From Pseudomonas californiensis (GTDB taxonomy: Bacteria > Pseudomonadota > Gammaproteobacteria > Pseudomonadales > Pseudomonadaceae), in the NCBI RefSeq assembly GCF_021147775.1, contig NZ_JAGTPK010000012.1:62001-126000 (forward strand): a DNA stretch of 64,000 nucleotides, in the 5' to 3' direction. Every line of letters begins with the position of its first letter. Within the stretch, counting starts at the first letter, position 1. The notes below the pieces were generated by a model. It was not told the origin of the DNA. It did not search any database and worked only from the letters and a program-made list of their open reading frames with translations. Positions 9,182 through 18,400 of this stretch are shown here, one piece after another. Both the position numbers and the translations under genes were made by a program.

Positions 9182-10069
9182 TCAGTGACGACGCTCGACG
9201 ATGTATCTGGCCAGGTCGCGCAGAGGCTCGGCGGCGCCGTCAAAGGTCTGCAACGCATACAGCGCCTGATCCCTTAGATCCACGGCATAGCTCTTGGCTG
9301 CATCAAGGCCCAGCAATGCCGGGTAGGTTGGCTTGTCGCGAGCGATATCCGCACCCTGACGTTTGCCCAGTGTGGCGGTATCGCTTTCTACGTCGAGGAT
9401 GTCGTCCTGCACCTGAAAAGCCAATCCAACCGCCCTTGCATACGCTTGCAAGGCATTCAGTCGGGTCTGATCAGCATGGCCGCTGGCGAGTGCGCCGAGC
9501 CTGACGCTGGCCTCGATCAACGCGCCTGTCTTGTGGCGATGCATGTATTCAAGTGCCGCTTGATCAAGCTTGAGCCCTACCGAGCCCAGGTCAATGGCCT
9601 GGCCGCCCACCATGCCGGATGGCCCTGCCGCTGCCGCCAGCGTACTGACCATTTGCAAGCGTGTTTCAGCATCCCGCGACGTCAGACCGGGGTCGAGCAG
9701 AGCGGTGAACGCCAGGCTCTGCAGGCCGTCACCGGCCAGAATCGCGCAGGCTTCATCAAACGCTTTGTGAGTGGTCGGCTGGCCCCGGCGCAGGTCGTCA
9801 TCGTCCATGGCTGGCAAATCGTCATGCACCAGTGAATAGGCATGGATCAACTCAACCGCACAGGCCGCGCCGTTGGCATCATCCGGAACACCACCGAGAG
9901 CTTCACAGGCTGCATATACCAACAGGGGGCGCACGCGTTTGCCGCCGTTCATCACGCTATAACGCATCGCGTCATAAAGACGATCGAGCTCCGGGCCGGG
10001 CGCCTGAAACAGCGCTTGAAGTGCCGCGTTGACGCGAACCTGGCTTTGCGCTTGATAGCTCGCGATCAT
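9182..10069 (-). CDS. ispA: (2E,6E)-farnesyl diphosphate synthase
   Basis: A 295-residue trans-prenyltransferase that adds isopentenyl diphosphate to form geranyl and farnesyl diphosphate. The first aspartate-rich motif ([10 protein letters not shown]) and the second (DDILD) are present, along with GGKRVRPLL and the GK-x-x-D-x-x-x-x-KPTYP segment. The start codon overlaps the xseB stop by four bases (ATGA), indicating translational coupling. It supplies precursors for ubiquinone and undecaprenyl phosphate, the latter used by the cell-wall genes elsewhere in the window. Confidence 0.97.
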   Translation of the reverse strand: MIASYQAQSQVRVNAALQALFQAPGPELDRLYDAMRYSVMNGGKRVRPLLVYAACEALGGVPDDANGAACAVELIHAYSLVHDDLPAMDDDDLRRGQPTTHKAFDEACAILAGDGLQSLAFTALLDPGLTSRDAETRLQMVSTLAAAAGPSGMVGGQAIDLGSVGLKLDQAALEYMHRHKTGALIEASVRLGALASGHADQTRLNALQAYARAVGLAFQVQDDILDVESDTATLGKRQGADIARDKPTYPALLGLDAAKSYAVDLRDQALYALQTFDGAAEPLRDLARYIVERRH

Positions 10070-10311
10070 TCAGGCAATTCCGTGTCGTCAAACGGCTCTT
10101 CAGCCAGTTCACCATCACGTTCGAGCAATACCTGTACCTTCTGTTCGGCTTGAGTGAGTGCGCTTTGGCAGTCACGCGTCAGGCGCACACCTTGCTCGAA
10201 GGCCGTCAGCGAATCTTCGAGCGACAGTTCACCATTCTCCAGCCGCTCTACCAGTGTTTGCAGATCAGCGAGGGATTGTTCGAAATCCAGTGCAGCTTTC
10301 TTGCGGGCCAT
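10066..10311 (-). CDS. xseB: Exodeoxyribonuclease VII small subunit
   Basis: 81 residues, starting [20 protein letters not shown] at ATG 10311; the longer open frame upstream has no family support. The XseB fold is a helical hairpin, matching the two predicted helices around [19 protein letters not shown] and [18 protein letters not shown]. It partners the XseA large subunit to degrade single-stranded DNA. The acidic C-terminal tail is typical of Pseudomonas. First gene of the xseB-ispA-dxs operon. Confidence 0.95.
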   Translation of the reverse strand: MARKKAALDFEQSLADLQTLVERLENGELSLEDSLTAFEQGVRLTRDCQSALTQAEQKVQVLLERDGELAEEPFDDTELPE

Positions 10312-10379
10312 TAGGAGCGTTTTCCGGTAGGTATTGAACCGAGCGACACTAGCAGAGCGAGGGCCTCCGGGCAAATGAC

Positions 10380-10400
10380 GCCGACCTGCGCGCGGTCGGC
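10380..10400 (-). terminator. GC-rich hairpin downstream of metC
   Basis: GCCGACC (10380-10386) and GGTCGGC (10394-10400) form a perfect 7-base stem with a 7-base loop, 40 bases beyond the metC stop. No T run follows, so it may be only an RNA-stabilising hairpin. Confidence 0.35.
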
Positions 10401-10441
10401 AAGGTGCCTGTAAAGGGGGCTTGCAGAGCGTTCTGCGCCGC

Positions 10442-11608
10442 TCACCCTGCCGTGAAACCGGCCTGCAGGTCGGCGATCAGGTCATCTGGGCTTTCAAGGC
10501 CGATCTGTAATCGCAGCATAGGGCCGTAGCCCTTGCTCGGGCCGTGATGTTCAACCTCTGTGACAAGACTTTCAAAGCCGCCCCACGAATAACCGATACC
10601 GAACAGCGTCAACGCGTCGACAAATCGATCCAGCACCTGGCGATCGGTGGTTGTGAACTCGAAACTGAGCAACCCGTTGCAGCCATGAAAGTCCCGCTTC
10701 CAGATAGCGTGACCCGGATCGGTCGGCAGCGCCGGGTACAGAACCCGTGCAACCTGTGGTTGGTCCTGAAGCCATTGTGCGACCTGCATCGCGTGGCGTT
10801 CATGCATGGCCATTCGTGCTGCCAGACTGCGAGCGCCGCGCAGTACCAGATAGGCATCGTCAGGACTGACGGTATTGCCCACCGCGGTGTTCATGGTCTT
10901 GAGCGCCTTCCAGTGCACTTCGGTCGTACTGACGCTGCCCATCATCACGTCGGAATGCCCCGCCACGTACTTGGTCAGGGCCATCAATGAAATGTCCGCA
11001 CCCAGCTCAAGCGGCTTATACAAAATGCCTGAGCCCCAGGAGTTATCCACAGCGAGCAACAGGTCGTTTGCTTTGCACAATTGTGACAAGGCAGGCAGGT
11101 CACACAGGTCGAAGGTCAGTGAGCCCGGCACTTCGGCGTAGATCATGCGCGTGTTGGTCCTGATCATCGATTCCACATCGCTGCCGTCGGCCGCGTAGAA
11201 ATCGAACTGGATGTCGAATGCTGTCAGCATCGTCCTGACCAGCCGTCGTACGGGGCCGTAGACCGACTCTGTAATCAGCACATGATCACCGGGCCGCAGG
11301 AATGCCTGGAACATCTGCGCCACCGCTGCCAGCCCTGTCGGGTACAAGCACGTACCATGCGCACCTTCGAGTTCGGAGACAAGGTCCTGCAGTGCAAATG
11401 CAGTGGGGTTGCCGTTGGCACCGTAAGTCAGGGAGCGCTCAGGCCCGGCAGTCAGAACCTCAGCTTCACGCAGACTGGCAAGGCTGTCGAACAGCACGGT
11501 ACTCAGGCGAACGACCGGCGGATTGACCGAAAGCCCCGCGCCGCTGGTAGCGCTGCGGCCACGTTGCGATAGCGCAGTATGGGCGCGAGGGTCTTTGTCT
11601 TGCGGCAT
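10442..11608 (-). CDS. metC: Cystathionine beta-lyase (PLP-dependent)
   Basis: 388 residues of the Cys/Met metabolism PLP-dependent family (fold type I). The enzyme would split cystathionine into homocysteine, pyruvate and ammonia. The PLP lysine lies in [15 protein letters not shown], preceded by the [19 protein letters not shown] segment; the phosphate-binding TYGANGNPT segment and the C-terminal SWGGFESL are typical of the MetC rather than the MetB/MetZ branch. The start ATG has GGAG seven bases upstream. It stands alone between xseB and the variable region, transcribed in the same direction as xseB but with a 130-base gap. Confidence 0.9.
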   Translation of the reverse strand: MPQDKDPRAHTALSQRGRSATSGAGLSVNPPVVRLSTVLFDSLASLREAEVLTAGPERSLTYGANGNPTAFALQDLVSELEGAHGTCLYPTGLAAVAQMFQAFLRPGDHVLITESVYGPVRRLVRTMLTAFDIQFDFYAADGSDVESMIRTNTRMIYAEVPGSLTFDLCDLPALSQLCKANDLLLAVDNSWGSGILYKPLELGADISLMALTKYVAGHSDVMMGSVSTTEVHWKALKTMNTAVGNTVSPDDAYLVLRGARSLAARMAMHERHAMQVAQWLQDQPQVARVLYPALPTDPGHAIWKRDFHGCNGLLSFEFTTTDRQVLDRFVDALTLFGIGYSWGGFESLVTEVEHHGPSKGYGPMLRLQIGLESPDDLIADLQAGFTAG

Positions 11609-11803
11609 TTGATGCTCCGTGTGTGCGAAAGCGGGCAGGTCAGGGGTAGCCAGAGTCCCGGCTGCTTGCGCTCGATCAGTCCGATGGCGAAGTGCTTACC
11701 TGACAAGGCTACCAAAGGATGGCTCACAGGAGGGAGTGGGGCGCCCATTCATATGAGCGCGTGCTGGCTGTTCACCTCAATGACTTGGCTGGATCAGCCG
11801 TCA

Positions 11804-12823
11804 TCAATCCTCCTGCGACGAACTGTTCACCGCGTAAAACTCCTGGAGCTTGGCCAAGAGCAATTGTTTGTCCGGCAGTCGTGTCTGGTATTCGGCGATC
11901 AGGGCGGGTGACAACGAGCGATTGAGCGCGTACTCAACCATCTCATCGTTCTTGCTGGCGCACAGCAGCACGCCAATGGCCGGATTTTCATGAGGTTTGC
12001 GCTCGTTCTGATCGAGCGCTTCCAGATAGAAATTCAACTTGCCCAGGTATTCCGGTTCGAACGAGCCCACCTTGAGTTCAAACGCCACGAGGCAATTGAG
12101 CCCTCGATGGAAAAACAGCAGATCAAGTGCAAAATCCCGTCCGCCGACTTGCACGGGGTATTCAGAGCCGACGAAGCAAAAATCCCGACCCAGTTCGATA
12201 AGGAAGTTTTTCAGGTGAAGCAACAGGCCTCGATGCAGGTCGACTTCGGCATGACCGGCAGGCAAGTCCAGAAATTCGACCATGTACGCGTCGCGAAATA
12301 CGTCAAGCGCTGCGGGTCTGGTCTGCTTCAAGAGAGCAGAAGCTGCGGCTGGTTGGGTGACGCTGCGTTCGAACAGGGCGTTCTTGAACTGGCGTTCGAG
12401 CTCCCTGCTTGACCACTTCTCCTGGATCGACATGCGCACGTAGAACTCGCGCTCTTCCGTGCGCTTGCTTTGCCCGAAAATGATCAGGTGATGGGTCCAT
12501 GGTAATTGTGTCAGCACTGCTGACACTTTCTCGTTATCCCGATAAATCTCGTAGAACTGCCGCATGCGGAACAGGTTTCGCCGGGTGAAACCACGCAACC
12601 CCGGCTGAGTTCGTGCCAGATGCTCGGCCAGTTGAGTGACCACCGCATCACCCCATTCGGCTTTTTCGATCTTCTGGCTGATGTAGGCGCCTACCTGCCA
12701 GTACAGCTCGATCAGGCGTGTATTGACCGCTTTTGCAGCGTGCTGGCGGGCCGTTTGGATCATGGCCAATACTTCATCGAAGCGGTCGTTCGCAGACGGT
12801 TGAGCAGGGGTAAGCGAGGGCAT
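11804..12823 (-). CDS. DUF1016/YhcG-family PDDEXK nuclease
   Basis: 339 residues with the two-domain layout of the YhcG/DUF1016 family: a helical N-terminal domain (about residues 10-155, with WQVGAYISQKI and TRRNLFRMRQFYEIY) and a C-terminal PD-(D/E)xK nuclease-like domain (about 175-320). Candidate catalytic residues are Asp234, Glu249 and Lys251 (the FALDLL and FELK segments). Members are accessory genes, often near restriction-modification or mobile DNA; the biological role is unsettled. Here it stands alone, between metC and a glutathione transferase gene, with no methylase or partner visible. Confidence 0.85.
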   Translation of the reverse strand: MPSLTPAQPSANDRFDEVLAMIQTARQHAAKAVNTRLIELYWQVGAYISQKIEKAEWGDAVVTQLAEHLARTQPGLRGFTRRNLFRMRQFYEIYRDNEKVSAVLTQLPWTHHLIIFGQSKRTEEREFYVRMSIQEKWSSRELERQFKNALFERSVTQPAAASALLKQTRPAALDVFRDAYMVEFLDLPAGHAEVDLHRGLLLHLKNFLIELGRDFCFVGSEYPVQVGGRDFALDLLFFHRGLNCLVAFELKVGSFEPEYLGKLNFYLEALDQNERKPHENPAIGVLLCASKNDEMVEYALNRSLSPALIAEYQTRLPDKQLLLAKLQEFYAVNSSSQED

Positions 12824-12844
12824 GTGTGCGCGCCCGTGGGCAGT

Positions 12845-12879
12845 TTATGGAGGCGGCGGATTCTAACCGACCTCCATAA
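12845..12879. repeat. Inverted repeat upstream of the DUF1016 gene
   Basis: TTATGGAGG (12845-12853) and CCTCCATAA (12871-12879) are perfect 9-base inverted copies 17 bases apart, and a third, direct half-site CCTCCAT follows at 12881-12887. The position, 22-56 bases upstream of the nuclease start, would suit an operator or mRNA leader hairpin. Confidence 0.5.
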
Positions 12880-12927
12880 GCCTCCATTGCATAACTATTT
12901 ACCGACATGTTGCCGTAACTTCGTGTC

Positions 12928-13770
12928 TCATCTATCCAGGTCAGAGGCCTGGTGCCGCTCCGATACCTGACCAGACTCTTCGCCCCAGGTCCTGTTGACC
13001 TTCTTGCCACGGATGACGGCCGGCCGCGCGGCGATCTCCTCAGTCCAGCGGATGAGGTGTGGATACTCATGCACGGACAAAAACTCAGCCGCCGAGTAAA
13101 CCGCGTTCTGCACCAGCGCGCCGTACCAGGGCCAGACGGCAATGTCTGCGATGGTGTAAGTGTCGCCCGCCAGATAACGGCTTTCGGCCAGGCGCCTGTT
13201 CAGCACATCGAGCTGACGCTTGGCTTCCATCGCGAAGCGGTTGATCGGGTATTCCATTTTCTCCGGCGCGTAGGCATAGAAATGTCCGAAACCGCCACCC
13301 AGATAAGGTGCCGCACCCATCTGCCAGAACAGCCAGTTCAAGGTTTCGGTACGTCCTGCCAAGTCGGCAGGCAGAAAGCTGGAAAATTTCTCGGCCAGAT
13401 AAAGCAGGATTGAGCCTGACTCGAATACCCGGACTGGGGTCTCATGACTACGGTCTACGAGTGCAGGTATCTTGGAGTTTGGATTGACCTCGACAAAACC
13501 GCTGGAGAATTGATCACCCTCTGAAATACGGATCAGCCAGGCATCGTATTCGGCGCCGCTGTGACCCAGCGCCAGAAGCTCCTCCAGCAAAATGGTGACT
13601 TTCACGCCGTTGGGCGTTGCCAGCGAATAAAGCTGGAGCGGATGCTTGCCGACGGGCAACTCCTTGTCATGCGTCGGCCCGGCGACAGGGCGGTTGATAC
13701 TGGCAAACGTGCCGCCTGAGGACGTTTCGTGCTGCCAGACCCTGGGCGGGGTATACGGGGTGGTTGTCAT
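12928..13770 (-). CDS. yghU: Glutathione S-transferase, YghU family
   Basis: 280 residues with a long N-terminal extension, a thioredoxin-fold domain (about 45-130: LYSLATPNGVKVTILLEEL, NPNSKIPALVD, FESGSILLYLAEKF) and a helical C-terminal GST domain. The pattern matches the YghU/YfcG nu-class glutathione-dependent disulfide-bond oxidoreductases. Likely cytoplasmic; the native substrate is not known from sequence. Monocistronic by appearance, facing away from the polysaccharide cluster. Confidence 0.88.
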   Translation of the reverse strand: MTTTPYTPPRVWQHETSSGGTFASINRPVAGPTHDKELPVGKHPLQLYSLATPNGVKVTILLEELLALGHSGAEYDAWLIRISEGDQFSSGFVEVNPNSKIPALVDRSHETPVRVFESGSILLYLAEKFSSFLPADLAGRTETLNWLFWQMGAAPYLGGGFGHFYAYAPEKMEYPINRFAMEAKRQLDVLNRRLAESRYLAGDTYTIADIAVWPWYGALVQNAVYSAAEFLSVHEYPHLIRWTEEIAARPAVIRGKKVNRTWGEESGQVSERHQASDLDR

Positions 13771-14111
13771 GAGTGAACCTCTCGTGTCACGTCAGTCATT
13801 GGCAGGGCGCCGTTTCCATGAGACAGCTCATGCATCCGGGCAGCTCAACCGCTTCAGCCATCTACCTTATCCGCTGGCGGCATCATCGGGTAGCACCTCG
13901 GGAATCGAAGGGGTTTGCGGCCAGCATAGAGGTTCATTTAAGCGCCGTGGAAAATCATGGAATATTCCTACAGTCCTTGAGGCCGTGTCTTATAGCCCTT
14001 TGCAGGCAAAAAAATAGATCATGGCTCGAAGCAGTAAATGATAGGAACACAGATGATCATCATGCTGTAGTGAATAGTTGAACTCAGTCTCTCTTGACTA
14101 CGGGACATTCC
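13771..14111. other. Gene-free region upstream of the polysaccharide cluster
   Basis: Between two divergent transcription units. Two overlapping open frames here have no coding signature and I do not accept them. Composition shifts from GC-rich to AT-rich near 13950. A perfect 10-base palindrome, GATGATCATC, lies at 14053-14062. No JUMPstart/ops element was found. The promoter of the downstream cluster should lie here but I cannot place it. Confidence 0.6.
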
Positions 14112-14888
14112 ATGTCGTTAATAAAAAAAACAGGCGTCATTCAGTGGCGAGACCTGGTCTTTAATCTTGTGGCAAAGGAAATCAAGATTCGCTACATGGG
14201 CGCTACATTAGGTTTCATGTGGTCGTTGGGTAATCCCCTGGTAGTAACACTCACGTATTACACTGTATTTACCTATATTTTACCCAGTGGTCTAGACCGT
14301 TTTGCACTTCACTTGATCACAGGTATTGTCCACTGGATGCTTCTGGCGCAAACGCTCACTCAAAGCGGTGAGTGGCTGATCAATAACAGCAACCTGATCC
14401 GTAAATTGCGTTTTCCACGGATACTCCTGCCGCTGTCAGGTGCGATTACAGTCCTTGTGTTCTGGGTCGGCTGCATGGTCGTCTATGCTGCATTGTTCAA
14501 GTTTCTGGGTGGGGTTGTGACGGTTGCATTGCTGTTTTATCCCCTGGTGCTGCTTTCTTATATGGCACTTATCATGGGGATTGGTTTGGCATTGAGTGTC
14601 ATCCAGGTCACAGTCCGCGATGCCAAGCATTTGATGGATGTATTTTTGCCATTGGTGTTCTGGTTAACGCCTATTGTATGGATGACATCCTCTCTGCCTG
14701 CCGGTATTGCCAGCGTTGCTGCCTACAATCCGTTAGCACTTTATTTCAACAGTTTCAACGAAATTCTCCATCAGGGTGTCATTCCGAACGCCGTCAATTT
14801 GACGCTGTGCATGTTGTTGGGTTTTATATCTCTTGTTACAGGTCTCGCCCTGTTCCGCAAGGTTGATCACATCGTGGAGTATTTATGA
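14112..14888 (+). CDS. Polysaccharide ABC transporter permease (Wzm/KpsM type)
   Basis: A 258-residue ABC-2 family permease with about six membrane segments, which would carry an undecaprenyl- or lipid-linked glycan across the inner membrane. The N-terminal amphipathic stretch and the KIRYMGATLGFMWSLGNP segment are diagnostic of O-antigen/capsule exporters. ATG 14112 (preceded by GGGA) is preferred over an upstream TTG at 14094. Its stop overlaps the ATG of the ATPase gene, so the two subunits are coupled. First gene of a ten-gene plus-strand cluster. Confidence 0.9.
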   Translation: MSLIKKTGVIQWRDLVFNLVAKEIKIRYMGATLGFMWSLGNPLVVTLTYYTVFTYILPSGLDRFALHLITGIVHWMLLAQTLTQSGEWLINNSNLIRKLRFPRILLPLSGAITVLVFWVGCMVVYAALFKFLGGVVTVALLFYPLVLLSYMALIMGIGLALSVIQVTVRDAKHLMDVFLPLVFWLTPIVWMTSSLPAGIASVAAYNPLALYFNSFNEILHQGVIPNAVNLTLCMLLGFISLVTGLALFRKVDHIVEYL

Positions 14889-15589
14889 GCGATATTGTTG
14901 TCAGCGCAGAGAACCTGACCAAGCAATTCACTCTTCGTCATAATCGAGGGGGACTCAAGAAAAAATTCATGGGGCTCTTTGATGCTGAATGTCGCGAACG
15001 CGTGGAGGTATTCAGCGCCGTCAATGACGTCTCGTTCACGCTGCGAAAAGGCGAGTCATTAGCGCTGGTTGGCCATAATGGATCAGGCAAAAGTACGTTG
15101 CTGCAGATGGTTTCCCGGATCCTTTTGCCCTCCAGCGGACGTCTTGCTACCGTCGGCCGCGTCGCTCCCTTGATTGAAATCGGTGTGGGATTCCACCCTG
15201 AGCTGACGGGCGAGGAAAATATCTACCTCAACGCAAGTCTGTTTGGGCTGAGCAACAAGGAAATACGGGGTAGGCTCAACGAGATTATTGATTTTTCCGG
15301 GTTGGGTGAATTCATTGATACCCCGGTCAAAAACTATTCGTCGGGTATGTACATGCGGTTGGGTTTTTCGGTAGCGGTCCATGTCGAACCACAAACATTA
15401 CTTGCAGACGAGGTGTTGGCTGTGGGTGATGAAGCGTTCAAGAAAAAATGCCATGTTCGAATCCGGAGTATGCAGGATGATGGAATGGCATTGATTCTTG
15501 TCACCCACGCAGTGGAGGAGGGGCGTGCTTTCTGTCAGCGTTACTTGACCCTCGAGCGCGGCAGGGTTATCGATCAAGGTAGTTATTGA
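14885..15589 (+). CDS. Polysaccharide ABC transporter ATP-binding protein (Wzt/KpsT type)
   Basis: 234 residues. Walker A GHNGSGKST is at 63-71, the signature is NYSSGM, and Walker B with the D-loop reads TLLADEVLAVGD. GVGFHPELTGEENIYLNASL is typical of polysaccharide exporters. The protein ends right after the nucleotide-binding domain and lacks the C-terminal carbohydrate-binding extension of O9a-type Wzt, so export should not depend on recognising a modified glycan end by this subunit. Partner of the permease at 14112. Confidence 0.9.
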   Translation: MSDIVVSAENLTKQFTLRHNRGGLKKKFMGLFDAECRERVEVFSAVNDVSFTLRKGESLALVGHNGSGKSTLLQMVSRILLPSSGRLATVGRVAPLIEIGVGFHPELTGEENIYLNASLFGLSNKEIRGRLNEIIDFSGLGEFIDTPVKNYSSGMYMRLGFSVAVHVEPQTLLADEVLAVGDEAFKKKCHVRIRSMQDDGMALILVTHAVEEGRAFCQRYLTLERGRVIDQGSY

Positions 15590-15669
15590 TTCTACATCTA
15601 TCAAGCTTTCGCGTCGGATTGGCATGGCTGAATACTTAAAGGATTATCATGTTGTAGATTATTGTTCCA

Positions 15670-16410
15670 ATGGCTGGAGCCGGAAGTCGCTTTGCTGTGG
15701 CTGGGTATAAAGATCCGAAACCTTTGATTTCTGTACATGGTGTTCCGATGATCAAATTGGTCATTGATAATTTGACGCCGGACTGTCCACACAAGTTTAT
15801 TTTTGTTTGTCAGGCGTCGCATGTCGTGTCCTACGCGTTAAGAAAAAAGCTCGAAGCCTGGGCGCCCGGCTGTGACATCTTAGAGTTGTATGGGTTGACT
15901 GAAGGTGCAGCGTGCACTGTATATGCGGCAAGGCACAGCATCGATATGAGCCAGCCTGTCATGATTGCCAATAGTGATCAGTATGTTGATGTTGATATTG
16001 ACGATTATTTGCACGCGTTGCATGAAAGCGCTGCAGATGGCTTGATCATGACAATGAAAGCCTCGGATGCAAAATGGTCATTCGTTGGGTTTGATGCTGA
16101 TGGGCATGTCAATAATGTCGTTGAGAAGGAAGTCATCTCCGATGAGGCGACTGTCGGGATTTATAATTTCCGACGCGGAGACCAACTGATCACCGCGATC
16201 GAGTCGATGTTCACCAAAAATCTTCGTGTCAACGGCGAGTTCTATGTCGCACCTGCCTATAACGAGCTCATTGAGCGGGGCGCTAGAATTATTCACTACA
16301 GTATTGGTTCTGAAGGTCATGGGATGTATGGCCTCGGTATTCCGGCAGATTTGAATCATTTCCTGTCGCTGCCGTTAAGTGAGCGCGCCTGCTCACGTGC
16401 CGAAGGCTGA
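15670..16410 (+). CDS. Sugar-nucleotidyltransferase-like protein, 5' end altered
   Basis: As written, 246 residues from ATG 15670. The fold is that of nucleotide-sugar pyrophosphorylases: MAGAGSRF and KDPKPLI form the nucleotide-binding loop and IANSDQYVD the metal site. Family members usually begin a few residues earlier with a beta-strand ending IVPMAGAGSRF. Those residues are encoded here (ATT ATT GTT CCA) but lie behind an in-frame TAG at 15655-15657, which follows ATG TTG at 15649; an AAGGA ribosome site precedes that ATG. The gene thus looks like an intact coding sequence interrupted at codon 3, with possible restart at 15670. Sequencing error is not excluded. Confidence 0.75.
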   Translation: MAGAGSRFAVAGYKDPKPLISVHGVPMIKLVIDNLTPDCPHKFIFVCQASHVVSYALRKKLEAWAPGCDILELYGLTEGAACTVYAARHSIDMSQPVMIANSDQYVDVDIDDYLHALHESAADGLIMTMKASDAKWSFVGFDADGHVNNVVEKEVISDEATVGIYNFRRGDQLITAIESMFTKNLRVNGEFYVAPAYNELIERGARIIHYSIGSEGHGMYGLGIPADLNHFLSLPLSERACSRAEG

Positions 16411-16411
16411 T

Positions 16412-17026
16412 ATGCGGATAATCAGCCACCGTGGCTACTGGCTGCAAAAGCCGGAGAGGAATCTGCCTGAAGCATTCCATCGATCATTCGACCTGGGTTT
16501 TGGCACCGAGACCGATGTACGAGATGTCGCCGGGGAACTGGTGATTTCGCACGACATGCCCGCCGGTAACGAGATGACTCTCGACGATTTACTTGAGCTG
16601 ATGGCAGGGAGAAATCTGCCGCTCGCGATCAACGTCAAAGCAGACGGATTGGCTCAGTCGCTAAAAAAGACGTTTTCCCGCCATGGGCACACCAATTGGT
16701 TCGCCTTCGATATGGCTGTTCCTGACATGCGCAGCTACTTTCAAGCGCTTCTTCCTGCGTACACACGGCTCAGTGACGTGGAGCCAGTGGCCGCCTGGCT
16801 CGAAAGCGCCGCAGGTGTCTGGCTTGATAGTTTTGGCACCGAGTGGTTCCCCAACAAAGTCGTTGGCGATCTTCTCTCCCAAGGCAAGCCAGTCTGCATT
16901 GTCTCTCCTGAACTTCACCAACGTAACAGTGCAGCGTTGTGGCAGCAGTTGCTCGAATTCAAGGCCGAGAGTGGAGTAACGCTGTGCACCGATCTACCCG
17001 AAGATGCAGCTAATTTTTTCAAGTGA
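16412..17026 (+). CDS. Glycerophosphodiester phosphodiesterase-like protein
   Basis: 204 residues starting MRIISHRGYW at ATG 16412, one base after the preceding stop, with GAAGG upstream. The GDPD signature is recognisable: His6-Arg7-Gly, Glu33 and Asp35 (GTETDVR), and His47-Asp48 (ISHD). The protein is shorter than the usual 240-300 residue GDPD enzymes. No signal peptide, so cytoplasmic. In this setting it might act on a phosphodiester-containing sugar precursor, but that is inference. Confidence 0.75.
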   Translation: MRIISHRGYWLQKPERNLPEAFHRSFDLGFGTETDVRDVAGELVISHDMPAGNEMTLDDLLELMAGRNLPLAINVKADGLAQSLKKTFSRHGHTNWFAFDMAVPDMRSYFQALLPAYTRLSDVEPVAAWLESAAGVWLDSFGTEWFPNKVVGDLLSQGKPVCIVSPELHQRNSAALWQQLLEFKAESGVTLCTDLPEDAANFFK

Positions 17027-17033
17027 GGCAGTC

Positions 17034-17672
17034 ATGATCAAGGCAGTTATTTTCGATATGGATGGTGTTCTCATCGAGGCCAAAGAGTGGCATTACAACG
17101 CTCTGAACAAGGCGCTTAATCTGTTTGGCTACAACATCAGCCGACACGAACATCTGACCGATTACGATGGTCTGCCAACGTCGCGCAAACTGGACATGTT
17201 GAGTGTCGAGCGCGATCTGCCGACCGGCTTGCACGCGTTCATCAATGAGATGAAGCAGCTGTACACCATGGAGATCGTTCATGGGCAATGCAAGCCGACA
17301 TTCGTGCACCAGTATGCGCTGTCATCGCTCAAGAACCTGGGCTACAAGCTTGCGGTTGCGTCCAACTCTATCCGCAACACCGTCGAGGTGATGATGGACA
17401 AAGCTGATCTGAGTCGATATCTGGACCTCCAGCTTTCCAACGAGGATGTATCACGCGCCAAGCCTGCCCCTGATATTTATACCAAAGCCATTTTTGATCT
17501 GGGCCTGACGCCCGAAGAGTGCCTGATTGTTGAAGACAACGAGAACGGCATCAAGGCCGCCAGGGCTTCCGGTGCACACGTCTTGGTCGTGACTGAAACG
17601 TCTGATGTGAACCTCACCAACATTCTCGAAAAAATAACAGCGCTCAACTTCGAAACGGTGACTGTCTCGTGA
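17034..17672 (+). CDS. HAD-family phosphatase/phosphomutase-like protein
   Basis: 212 residues starting MIKAVIFDMDGVL at ATG 17034; the longer frame upstream overlaps the preceding gene. HAD motif I is DMDGV (Asp8, Asp10), motif II VASNS, motif III lysine in AKPAPDIY, and motif IV IVEDNENGI. The cap domain after motif I is of the beta-phosphoglucomutase type. Likely dephosphorylates or isomerises a phosphorylated sugar or polyol made by the cluster. Overlaps the next gene by four bases. Confidence 0.85.
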   Translation: MIKAVIFDMDGVLIEAKEWHYNALNKALNLFGYNISRHEHLTDYDGLPTSRKLDMLSVERDLPTGLHAFINEMKQLYTMEIVHGQCKPTFVHQYALSSLKNLGYKLAVASNSIRNTVEVMMDKADLSRYLDLQLSNEDVSRAKPAPDIYTKAIFDLGLTPEECLIVEDNENGIKAARASGAHVLVVTETSDVNLTNILEKITALNFETVTVS

Positions 17673-18400
17673 GTACATTGAATATCCTTCTGCTTTCAGG
17701 CAAACGAGCCGACGTGGCACTTGGCGATGGTGAATACCCTGAGTACCTGCGTGAGCACAATGGCAAGCCGCTGATCCATTCCTTGATTGATAACTGCGCG
17801 AAGCTCTATCCCGCAAAGATTATCTGCACGTTTTCTAACGGGGACATTTCCCGCCTGCATTTGCGTCACATGCTTGAGCAGATGCACCCCTCGGCCAGTG
17901 TTCTTCCCCTTCACAGCACGACCCAAGGCGCTGCATGCACTGCGCTTCTCGCGAGTGAGCAGATAGACAACAGCGACGAGCTGCTGATTCTTGGCGTCAG
18001 CGACCTGCTGGAGGTTTCACTGACCGACATCGTAAGTGCCTTCCGCAAGAACGGTGACGATGCAGGTGTCGTGATATTCAATTCCCTGCACCCTCGCTAC
18101 TCGTTTGTTCGTCTGGACGCCGAGAACCGTGTTATCGAAGCTGCCGAAAAGAAGCCGATCAGCGCGAATGCGGTCGCGGGTATGTACTGGTTCAAGTCGG
18201 GTTCACTTTTTGTTTCTGCAGCAAAAAACATGATTCGCAAAGATGCGAGGGTCAATGACAATTTTTTCATTGCGCCTGTACTGAATGAGCTGGTGCTTCA
18301 ACACAAGAATATAGGCACGTGTCGCGTCGAGCCTCACCACTATCGTCCGTTAAAAACCCAAACTCAGCTTCATGCCTTCGAAACAGGTGATGCTCGATGA
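17669..18400 (+). CDS. Nucleotidyltransferase-like protein, second copy
   Basis: 243 residues, start GTG 17669 overlapping the previous stop (GTGA). The sequence resembles NTP-transferase proteins but the N-terminal loop is modified (LLLSGKRADVALGDGEYPEYL instead of the MAGAGSRF type), while NGKPLIHSLIDNC, the TTQGAACTALLA segment and LGVSDLLEVSLTDI align with the same positions as in the gene at 15670. It may be an activating enzyme with different substrate use, or a non-catalytic relative. ATGA overlap with the cupin gene follows. Confidence 0.7.
   Translation: MSTLNILLLSGKRADVALGDGEYPEYLREHNGKPLIHSLIDNCAKLYPAKIICTFSNGDISRLHLRHMLEQMHPSASVLPLHSTTQGAACTALLASEQIDNSDELLILGVSDLLEVSLTDIVSAFRKNGDDAGVVIFNSLHPRYSFVRLDAENRVIEAAEKKPISANAVAGMYWFKSGSLFVSAAKNMIRKDARVNDNFFIAPVLNELVLQHKNIGTCRVEPHHYRPLKTQTQLHAFETGDAR

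Noticed and set aside
13646..14081. Open frames upstream of the polysaccharide cluster
   Set aside because: Overlap each other and the yghU start; no ribosome site or similarity pattern.
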